DNA from: Fragilaria crotonensis
Taxonomy: Eukaryota; Bacillariophyta; Fragilariophyceae; Fragilariales; Fragilariaceae
DNA length: 64,000 bases
Reading direction: 5' to 3'
Assembly (NCBI GenBank): GCA_022925895.1
Contig: JAKSYS010000133.1
Span: 45,257-109,256 of the forward strand
Below are positions 29,968-38,204 of this stretch, one piece after another. How positions within the stretch are numbered: position 1 is the stretch's first letter; each line of letters begins with the position of its first letter. Below the pieces are notes generated by a model. The model did not search any database and was not told the DNA's origin. It saw only the letters and a list, made by a program, of their open reading frames with translations. The translations under genes were made by a program, and so were the position numbers.

Positions 29968-31074
29968 ATGGTCGACGAACAGTCTGAGTCCGGGTATGGT
30001 ACTACTGTTCGTGCGTTTGCGTTTGATGGCGACGAAGCCAAGTACCGTTCCTGGGAAGGGGCGCTTGCGCTTGCCAGGTCGAGGGTTTTCTACTTGCACT
30101 AACTAAAGCAGCTACCGGGAGGGTACTTACTGTGGAAGAGTATGAGTACGGCGAGGTTGAGGTGCCTGGTATGGATGCCACTGGTGGCGCGGCTACCGCT
30201 GCAACGACACGTCCAACGACAGCTGCGGAGAACCGCAAGTACTTCGAAGGCTACAGCTTGGACATATTTGGTTGCAAGTTGCACCGGTACAGCCTACGCT
30301 CTAATTGAGAGGTGCAAAGGTGATCCGTTTAAGGCTTGGGCCATACTTCAGGAGAAGTACTGTGCCACTGACGCGGAAGAGAATTACCCCGAACTGGATA
30401 GAGCGTTCAGCGATTGCAAGCTTGATGGCACGAAGAAGGATCCGGAACTCTGGTTCAATGACTTGGACCACTTGAACATGAGGCTTGCGAGAATCAGCTT
30501 GAAGTATGAGAAGGACGATCTGCAAATGAAAAGTCACATGATGACGGCTATGTCGAAGGACTATGAAAGCGTCATCGTCAAGTTCCGCGGTGACCTCAGC
30601 GAGACGCCTCTTGCGAAGTTGCGCAAGGAAGTGGTACTCCAATTCAAGACCCTTGTCAAGGATGGTAGTGGAAAGGGTTCGGAATCTGTTCTAAGTGCCA
30701 GTAACCCATTTAAGGGAACATGCAGGAATTGCGGCAAGATTGGCCATAAGGCACATGAGTGCAGGTCGGCCAAGGTCGAATCTACGGATGGCGCAACGAA
30801 GGAAGCCAGTACTGCCGACGACGTCGATAAGTCAAATGTGACATGCTATAATTGTCAAGGGAAGGGGCATTATGCGAACGAGTGTGCGAGCGCAAAGAAC
30901 TTCAAGTCTGACCCTACAGCTGATATGGCAATGTTTGTCGGAGCGTCATGCGTGGATACTATGCCCGTCTACAAGGGCTATGACTATTGTGCGGATGTGG
31001 GAGACAGCTTCTTCGACAACATGTCCGATTCAGTGGCTTTGGCGAGGTTGATGACACTTTGTTTGGTCATTTGA
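29968..31074 (+). pseudogene. Copia Gag with two zinc knuckles, N-terminus frameshifted
   Basis: ATG at 29968 opens with VRAFAFDGDEAKYRSWEGAL, a typical Copia gag N-terminus. One-base shifts follow near 30085 (into GFLLALTKAATGRVLTVEEY) and near 30270 (into LVASCTGTAYALIE). From there the frame is open to 31074, with KGDPFKAWAILQEKY, DPELWFNDLDHLNMRL and two knuckles, CRNCGKIGHKAHEC and CYNCQGKGHYANEC. The knuckles and capsid core are intact, but the N-terminus as written is not joined to them. Confidence 0.85.
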
Positions 31075-32099
31075 TCCTGGCCGGTGGTACTTGTACTAAG
31101 AACGATACTAAAACTGCACGCATTGAGGACACTGCGGCGGAGACTGAACCAGTTGCCATTGAGGTTGAGTTGGTTGAAGAACAGGAATCCAAATGTGACT
31201 TGGACGTTCTTGCAACTGACATGAACACCCCTATCATGGCTACCAATGAAACTACGGACAAAAATGATAAAGTCATTGTCATGCCAAGCGCTTGTGTCGG
31301 ATCAGCAGTTACGCTAGGACTTGCGGAGGAATGGCTACTTGATGATGGCGGCGCTACTGGTGGCGTCGCATACGACAACAAACATACGACAGATTTGACG
31401 GATTCAAATCGTGACGTCACTATCGGAAATGGTGGCGAAGTTCCAGAAACCATGTTGAAGGACCTACCGGATGACAAGTTGACATTGGAAATGCCTGGAC
31501 TTGTTGAGATCGCGGAGGATGTCCCTGCTACTATGGCTGTTACTGGTGTTGCACCGTTAGTCGCACCGATGGAGTCATTTTCTAAAATTCTGAAGTCACT
31601 TGGGCTTATTCAATGCAAGACCGATCCATGCCTCTTCTACCTATTCGACAGGTACGGAAATTTACAGGCAATCGTGGTTGCGTGCTGCGATGACTGCATT
31701 GTTGTTTTTACTGGACACGAGAAATGGTGGGTCACGAAGCTCAAGACTGGAATATCGGGAGGAATGACCATGCCGGAAGGAATTTCGGACATTTTGTATG
31801 ATCCCCAGAACACGGAGGATGTCAAGATGTACTGTGCTACAAGTGCTGCTCAAGATGTGTCGAGTAATACTGTGTCATCCGGACACTACTCGAACAACGA
31901 CAGTACACCAGTATCTAGTATCTGTTCCGGTGATCACGGCAGTGTTGATGGTTGGACTGTAATCCAGGTCAAGGCTAAAGCAAAGAAGACTAAAGAAGCT
32001 CCACACAGAAGGAAGACTGAAGAGTCTATTATTGGTGTGAATGGGATTCACAAGGTGGTGAATGGGAATGCAATTGCAGCTGATGGGATTGGAGTCTAG
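30987..32099 (+). pseudogene. Collapsed Pol: protease remnant fused to RT fragment and LTR-encoded tail
   Basis: One 370-codon frame overlaps the end of gag. It holds EEWLLDDGGATGGVAYDNKH, a Copia protease whose active site reads DDGGAT rather than DSGAT, then after a short acidic stretch jumps to SKILKSLGLIQCKTDPCLFY and VVACCDDCIVVF, the palm region of Copia RT (the CDDC line corresponds to YVDD and is altered). It then runs straight into the 3' LTR for 93 codons. Integrase and most of RT were deleted without closing the frame. The altered protease and RT sites mean no activity is expected; the protein, if made, is a chimera. Confidence 0.75.
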
Positions 32100-32202
32100 A
32101 AATAGAGACTAACAGTAAAGCTCACAATACAGATAAAGGAAATTCAATACGGTTGTAATATCGTACTGGCTAGTGTTATACTGTATCAAGGATTATTTAA
32201 CA
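31820..32202 (+). repeat. 3' LTR of the young Copia-derived element
   Basis: 383 bp, apparently identical to 29543-29925. The pol relic frame enters it without a stop and ends inside it at 32099. Confidence 0.93.
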
Positions 32203-32400
32203 GCGCATGTCAACCCTTTGTCATGCCAGAAAGATAACTGCTACATATCTCCTTCTATCAGTGATTCATGTGTTTCCCTTGTTTTGAATCACTCGAACTT
32301 ACATTACTTTGTATTCGATTACAACCTAGGGTTGCAAATCTCCTTGAAGACAAGTACACTTTTCTTCTTAATCAACACCAACAGAACTATTTTTCTGTAC
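32203..32400. other. Spacer, nothing recognised
   Basis: About 200 bp of ordinary sequence between the young Copia element and the first 73-bp repeat. It probably belonged to whatever the Copia element inserted into. Confidence 0.35.
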
Positions 32401-32875
32401 AAATAGTCGTCACAGTACCAGTAACAGCAGTACAGTACAATGGCGACTATTTGGTGATCGAAATTTGATCTTCAAATAGTCGTCACAGTACCAGTAACAG
32501 CAGTACAGTACAATGGCGACTATTTGGTGATCGAAATTCGATCTTCAAATAGTCGTCACAGTACCAGTAACACTAGTACAGTACAATGGCGACTATTTGG
32601 TGATCAAAATTCGATCTTCAAATAGTCGTCACAGTACCAGTAACACTAGTACAGTACAATGGCGACTATTTGGTGATCGAAATTTGATCTTCAAATAGTC
32701 GTCACAGTACCAGTAACAGCAGTACAGTACAATGGCGACTATTTGCTGGTGATCGAAATTCGATCTTCAAATAGTTGTCACAGTACGAATAGCACCAGTA
32801 CAGTACAATGGCGACTATTTGGTGATCGAAATTCGATCTTCAAATAGTCGTCACAGTACGAGTAACACCAGTACT
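32401..32875 (+). repeat. 73-bp tandem array, left
   Basis: Unit starts (AAATAGTCGTCACAGTAC) are at 32401, 32474, 32547, 32620, 32693, 32769 and 32842. The step is 73 bp except one of 76, caused by an extra CTG in TTTGCTGGTG. The last unit is cut short. Units differ by a few bases, for example GCAGTACAG or ACTAGTACAG. Confidence 0.95.
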
Positions 32876-33033
32876 TCGAATTTCGATCTTCGACGAGTGT
32901 TCTGAGTGATGTCGCCCTTGAGCACTGACGTACTTCTGACACGTGCAACGTGACAGAAGTATAAACTCTGATCACATTTTTCATCGTTCGATTGCCTTGC
33001 TCAACGCTGTTGCGAATGGTTATCAAACGGCGA

Positions 33034-33289
33034 AACAACTTGGAAACCATCATGAGTACGTCAAAACAGGTCACTGTTATCTGTGACTCGGGCACAGTAA
33101 CAGCAGTTCCAACCTTGACGCAAAAACCATGATGAGGAGTACGGTTATGGAATGCAAATGTAACAACTTGGAAACCATCGTGAGTACGTCAAAACAGGTC
33201 ACTGTTATCTGTGACTTGGGGCACAGTAACAGCAGTTCCAACCTTGACGCTCGAAAAACCATGATGAGGAGTACGGTTGTACAGAATGA
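33034..33289 (+). repeat. 128-bp direct duplication between the arrays
   Basis: Units beginning AACAACTTGGAAACCATC start at 33034 and 33162 and run through CAGGTCACTGTTATCTGTGA to GATGAGGAGTACGGTT. A few small indels separate the copies. Confidence 0.9.
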
Positions 33290-33793
33290 TACCACAAGTG
33301 ATGACATTGGCAAGACTGGAAAACGAGGTTTTCAACATGTATATAAATCAGGGAAAAAGCCTAGCATCACGACGCAGGAAGCATACAAGATGGCGAGACA
33401 AAATGGCAAGCCAAAGAGTGTTTATGCAAAGAAGCACAATTATTTGAAGAAGAAAAGGCTAGATAGTTTGATGCAAGTTTCGTCGTCGCATGAGCATACA
33501 CTGGGCAAAGCACTGTTGCAGAACAGTGCTTGACAACGATCATTTCGCAACATGGATTGCAACCAGGACGGTATGATAAATACCGATTGGATGCTGAAGT
33601 GACAAACTACTTTGCATTTGCTGAGCAAGGGATTGCTGTGGCACTGAGGCCGGGAGATATGTTACTTTTCAATCCATTGTATCACCACTGTTTGACATCC
33701 CGCACATTGCATTGTCAAGAGAAAGATGTGTTTTGTGTGTCATTGTACCTTAAGACAGCAATTGTTGGAGGAAACAATAATAATGCGCTGTAA
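33121..33793 (+). pseudogene. Cargo frames between the arrays; C-terminal part oxygenase-like
   Basis: One frame (33129-33533) has a Lys-rich KSVYAKKHNYLKKKRLDSL segment. A second overlaps it by a base and runs to 33793 with EQGIAVALRPGDMLLFNPLY, HHCLTSR and DVFCVSLYLKTAIVGGNNN. The second part resembles the C-terminal half of 2-oxoglutarate/Fe(II)-dioxygenase-fold proteins that diatoms carry in repeated hypothetical genes; that link is from memory of the pattern and weak. Both frames lack a proper ATG at the junction, so this is probably a gene fragment caught between the arrays rather than a working gene. Confidence 0.35.
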
Positions 33794-33960
33794 AAATAGT
33801 CGTCATCGTACTGTCATAGTGTTACTTGTCCATTCATGACTATTTGAAGATCAAAACTCGAACACCAAATAGTCGTCATCGTACTTTCATAGTGTTACTT
33901 GTCCATTACTGACTATTTGAAGATCGAAATTCGTACACCAAATAGTCGTCTTAGTTCACC
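33794..33960 (-). repeat. 73-bp tandem array, right, inverted
   Basis: Unit starts on the plus strand (AAATAGTCGTC) are at 33794, 33867 and 33940, again 73 bp apart. In reverse complement they align with the left array. Confidence 0.9.
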
Positions 33961-35211
33961 TGATAAATCATGAGGAATGGCTTCAGTACGTGCAGCCTTT
34001 ACACTGTTACCACGTAGTTCTTTTGATTTGCCATGATGATACAGACAGACATATGAGGCACCACTTTTTTGTAAGTAACTCAACATATTCTCACAGGGTG
34101 AAGACTCCGATGATGTTATGGTAGCATGAACATTTGGGGAAGCCATGAAGTCTTTTGCCATTTTTGTAAATCCTTGCACATATGCCATCTGACCACGAGT
34201 AAAAATCTGACCCGTACGGGTTTTAGTAAACAGAGCCGCTAGGGCAGGCTGGATGTTGGCAACACTCATTGCAGCAACAGTTTCCAGGGTTGTAACGTCA
34301 AGAAAGCGTTTACGATTCCTTATTTCATTGGAAAGAAGAGGAGGATGGCCAGTGTGCTGATTGTTTCCAATTCCGCAAACAAGGAAAAAGCTATTATGGT
34401 CAATTCGGAGTGTGAATTTGACACGACAAGTGCAGGAGGTACCACGTAGAGTTGAATTGCGACGTTTCAATCCTATGCCAGAACTCTTGCACCCACAGGC
34501 ATTCTTCTTATCACCAGTGTAGGTGGTAACACGATAAGAATTGGTTCCAGTACTTTGGTTCAGTGTGCAGGACATTCCTCCTTCTTCAGATGAATACTGG
34601 CGGAAATTACTGCATTTCAATACGCGTTGGTCAGTCAGTAGTACATCTGTGACATTGGTTGGGGAACGCAAACCATAACCATTGGAAACAAGGGCACAAT
34701 TCCCAACAGCTTTGGCAGCTTGGAGGAAGTCAGTGATAAGACTATGGCCTCCTGAATCCTTTCGAAATCCACCATTGATGGGATAAAGAGATGGACTGAA
34801 CCGAATAATATGCTTGGAACCCTTGTACATGGAGGTAGTGTACTGAAAGAGGTCGTACTCGGTTTCCAATGATGCATTGAAATCATCGGTTGCATGACAA
34901 AAATGACCTTTGAAAGGCAAAGAAGCAGTCCATGACATAGCCTTGAGAGCAGATAGAGTCTGGTTCACAGCATGGGATCCTGCATCAATGGTGCTTCTTC
35001 TTGTTGTGGATGATCCTAAAGAGAACGAAACATGGGGTTGGCAACAAATTAATCGGTAGGTGGTTGCTATAGTAACGCAAGCAAAATGACAACAGATAGA
35101 GAGCAAACAAGAGCAAAAACAGAACAAGGGCAACAAGAGAAACAAAAGCAGCAAGGAGAGCAAGAACAACAAGAGAAACAAGAATGACAGGGAGACAAAG
35201 TGCCGTACCAT
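33913..35211 (-). pseudogene. MULE-like transposase, N-terminal part, cut by the repeat array
   Basis: The frame encodes a zinc-finger-like region with CGCKSSGIGLKRR, TSCTCRVKFTLRID and NNQHTGHPPL (Cys pairs then His-x-x-His), followed by LDVTTLETVAAMSVANIQPA, RGQMAYVQGF and NMLSYLQKSGASYVCLYHH. This order fits the DNA-binding half of Mutator-like transposases (FAR1/WRKY-GCM1 type). The DDE catalytic half would come next but the frame enters the inverted 73-bp array and ends. The first ~60 residues are a Leu/Phe run over a purine-rich tract and are more likely intron: the minus strand has a good acceptor (TTCTCTTTAG) ending at 35016. Identification is moderate. Confidence 0.5.
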
Positions 35212-35455
35212 CGTGGTTGTAAAATATCAAAATGATGAGTTTTGTGCGAGTAAACTCAAATCCACTACTGGTACCCTGTTTTATACACATCTAGACACGA
35301 TCATTTTTATTTCTATTCAAACAAATGTGGAGCAGATTTATGTTCCTTATCTAGAACGTAGTTTTGCACAAGAGTTGGTTTGAAAAGAGGGCGGTGATAA
35401 AGTGAAAGAGAAAGATTCCGTACAAGTTAAATTCCACAACTAAAGTGCTAAAAAA

Positions 35456-35487
35456 TGCTGACGTCAAATTGGTGAAACCTAATCGGA
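35456..35487. repeat. 32-bp inverted repeat, right arm
   Basis: Exact inverted partner of 29381-29412. It lies just upstream (minus strand) of the MULE-like frame. The two arms enclose 6.1 kb that includes the young Copia element and the foldback-like structure. Confidence 0.9.
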
Positions 35488-35941
35488 CCCGACTGCAGCT
35501 GGGTCTAAGCTGTCGATGCGCGTGCAATCAGCTGGCACAAAGTAGAAACGGACACATTTGGAAACGAATTCGTAGTCGCCATCATCGTTAAGATGACCAG
35601 CGTGTGGGGTGGCAGTGGACAAGTCATCATTCACATCTGAAGTGCGGGTTGGATCACAACCAACGCTGGAGATTGGAAAAGACTGCGTCGTCATTGTCGA
35701 TGTTTTTGCAGTACAAAGCGTACCTGAGATTCACGTCGGACTTTGAATGGCTTTCAAAATTCACTAAGGTGAAAATTCTACATACTGTACCATCAGATAC
35801 TGTGTGAGTAGTACTCTAGTACTCGTAGGCGTCATGATTCATGATACCGGAGCACTCTTCATATAGTCTACTTGTTGCTTGTTGCGGACAACACAAAGAC
35901 GAACTTCTCGCCATGAACTGAACGTAGAATTTTTAGAGGTA

Positions 35942-36660
35942 CCACCTAAAAAGGGCTTAGAATCAACTATTTAATGCATTTTTTGTCTCACAGTATCTTT
36001 CTCAAAATGCATCCTTTTCATCTTCAGCTCATTTAAGAAAGCTTATTTTGCTTCTTTTACACACTAAAATTTAATCAATTAAGTACTGGACATGATAATT
36101 GTCAATTCATTCACTTTCTTAATTGCCTTTTTTCTTTCACTGCATTGGTTCTAAGCCATACATAAAATTTTATTCGTACATGATGTAAAATTTATGTGTT
36201 GGCGGGATTTTTTTTCACGCATTCGCCAAATGATCCCACACCATCTCAATTATTACTGCTACGTTACTTCTGTGGTAGATTCTGTACCAACATATCCAAG
36301 AATTTTTTGTTCCACGGACATACAGTAGGTGAGTTTAGGATCAATATTGACGTTATAGCAGCTACTATTTATTTCGCAAGTATAAAGAAAATTGAGTCCT
36401 TCAGTGCGTCATGAAATGGCTGGCCCAACGTGATGCGTGAAAATTTCGAGGGGCAGCGTAATTCTCAGCCGAATCTGACAGTTTGATTTTCCTTTGAAAT
36501 GAAGGTCAGATGTCGTTTCGTACTAAGTCAGTTATTTGTGTGATGTGGGTAAAAGAGCATTTTTATTCGACAAGCTGCAAGCATTTTGTGTAGGCACAAA
36601 AGAATTTAACGCATTAGTGGTCCTAAGCCATTTCATCGGTTCTAAGCCCTTTTTTGGTGG
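35942..36660. mobile_element. Tc1/mariner-like MITE, 719 bp
   Basis: Ends CCACCTAAAAAGGGCTTAGA (left) and, inverted, CCACCAAAAAAGGGCTTAGA (right), each bounded by TA (35940-35941 and 36661-36662). The paralogous duplication copy 1 has a single TA at the matching place (TGTGGAGTATCTCGAATTATC, 22200-22220), while here the flanks read AGAGGTA and TACCAGG...CTTGAATTATC. No transposase frame is present. The subterminal region has further GGTTCTAAGCC motifs. Confidence 0.8.
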
Positions 36661-36678
36661 TACCAGGTACCTGGTACC

Positions 36679-37047
36679 TTGAATTATCAAGCCGTACATG
36701 CTGGGACATCCGGAAAAAATAAAACTAGAAAAGAGCTTGACAAATAATGTGTCATTTGGATGGAAGATAGAACAGACTCCCAGCCGGGTCAAGACTGTGA
36801 TTCTAGATCTTAAGCTCATTCTTTTATAGTTAATCAAAGTTGCATGCCGCTACTATGGATGACTTTAACTAAGCTACTAGCTAGAGTCAATCCCTTGACA
36901 ATGGCGGATTTGCCGCACTTGCTGGGGATTTAACTGAGTTCTAAGCCCTTGAATTATCAAGCCATACATGCTGGGGCATCCGGAAAAAATAAAACTAGAA
37001 AAGAGCTCGACAAATAATGTGTCATTTGGATGGAAGATAGAACAGAC
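36679..37047 (+). repeat. 98-bp direct repeat, 270 bp apart
   Basis: A block beginning CTTGAATTATCAAGCC and ending GGAAGATAGAACAGAC occurs at 36679-36777 and 36949-37047 with very few differences. The start of the block is also found in duplication copy 1 (CTCGAATTATCAAGCC near 22210), so one copy is ancestral. Confidence 0.88.
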
Positions 37048-37249
37048 ACGCTGACAAGGAACTTTATAGATGTACCTGGTACTAGTACTGTATAAGAAAA
37101 AAAAAATATTATTTGAAAAAAATCGACGGAAAACGGTTATTAATATTGAGAATCATAACAATGTAGGCTGGCGCGCGAACAGCTTGGCAGGCGCGTAACT
37201 CTCGATTCATCTGTCGGCCGGCGCGCAACGGCAAAAAGTTTAAAAACAT

Positions 37250-37460
37250 CCGGAATCATGATTTCGGATCATTTAAGAGAATCCGGTTCATTAAAAATCC
37301 CTATTCATTCGGTTAATTAAGAATCCCGATTCAATTCTTTTTTCATACGTAGTCCCCGTTCAATAACTGTATTCTTAAGAAATCAGGTTGATAAAACCGT
37401 ATTCATCAAAAATCCGGTTCATCAAAATCGGTGCATCGAAAACCTGGTTCATCGAAATCG
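37250..37460. repeat. Degenerate ~20-bp repeats around ATCCGGTTCATTAAAAATCC
   Basis: Variants of ATCCGGTTCATxAAAAATC recur from about 37250 to 37460 at irregular ~18-25-bp spacing. This is a decayed minisatellite with no coding content. Confidence 0.6.
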
Positions 37461-38204
37461 GTAAAATGGAAATCGTGTTCAGAGTTCAGAGCGATGTCCA
37501 TACATCAAAACTTGAGTTTGTGGCCGGCCGGCGAAGAAGGATTATTGGCGCCTTCCATCTTATCATGGCGTTACATGATCGTTAATAAAGGTCAATAAAT
37601 CCCGTCAACGAAATCATTTTTTTCTTTCAGGTGTCTGTGCCTACGATGAGCCTGGTACAAAACAATTTGTAGGAGCTCTACCTGGCAGTACAGTACAGCG
37701 TACTTCTGTACGGGTTCCGCCAAGCTAAAAAAAGACTCACTCGTATCCCCAAAACTTCGAAATATTTGGATTAACCCGGAATTCCGGATGTCCCCAGGTG
37801 TATGTATATGATACGTCAAACACATGGAATTCTTTTCCCTTACCTTTTTTATAGCCATGTTTAAATAAAGATATGCTATCCATACTCTTGGATAATATAT
37901 AGGCAAATCGTATCCCTTTAGTTTGTGGTATGTACAGCAGCTGTACACACAGGGTTTTGCTGAGGAGGTCCGGTAAAATGACGTTTCTTCTCGTAGCTTC
38001 TACATGAAATTAATACCAAGCAGAGGTACGTGGCTGGACCTTCCCCTGGTCTATTTGTTTGTGTGTGCTTCGCGTATCCTATTTGAGTTTCCCCCCACGA
38101 AGTGGTAAAATCAAAATCACAAATCGGAGTTACTCCAGTACACACTTGTAACAAACTTGAATCTCGCTGAACATCCTGCTTCAACTCCGCAGTCAACGCG
38201 CAGA

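Larger units (their letters stand above)
29543..32202 (+). mobile_element. Young non-autonomous Copia-derived element, 2660 bp
   Basis: Two 383-bp LTRs (29543-29925 and 31820-32202) start TGTCAAG and end TTTAACA and appear identical base for base. GCGCAT directly flanks both ends (29537-29542 and 32203-32208), a five- or six-base target duplication. The internal part holds a gag with two zinc knuckles and a collapsed pol in which a degenerate protease is joined directly to an RT fragment; integrase, most of RT and RNase H are missing. Identical LTRs mean a very recent insertion, so it must have been mobilised by proteins supplied by another copy. I see no convincing primer-binding site after the 5' LTR. 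Confidence 0.93.
32401..33975. mobile_element. Foldback-like structure: inverted arrays of 73-bp repeats
   Basis: A left array of about 6.5 units (32401-32875) and a right array of about 2.2 units (33794-33960) have the same 73-bp period but opposite orientation. Reading the right array in reverse complement gives GATCTTCAAATAGTC ... GACGACTATTTGGTG, matching the left unit. Each unit is itself bounded by AAATAGTCG and CGACTATTT, so single units can also fold. Foldback elements of animals have terminal inverted repeats built of short tandem repeats, and this layout is the same in kind. Between the arrays lies ~0.9 kb with a 128-bp duplication and coding-like frames. No target duplication is identified. 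Confidence 0.65.

Noticed and set aside
32401-32875. Regularly spaced repeats suggesting a CRISPR array
   Set aside because: Units are contiguous 73-bp tandem copies with no unique spacers, and the DNA is eukaryotic.
34985-35290. Leu/Phe-rich stretch at the start of the MULE-like frame as a membrane segment
   Set aside because: It is the complement of a purine-rich run and is preceded by a good splice acceptor reading, so it is more likely intron than protein.
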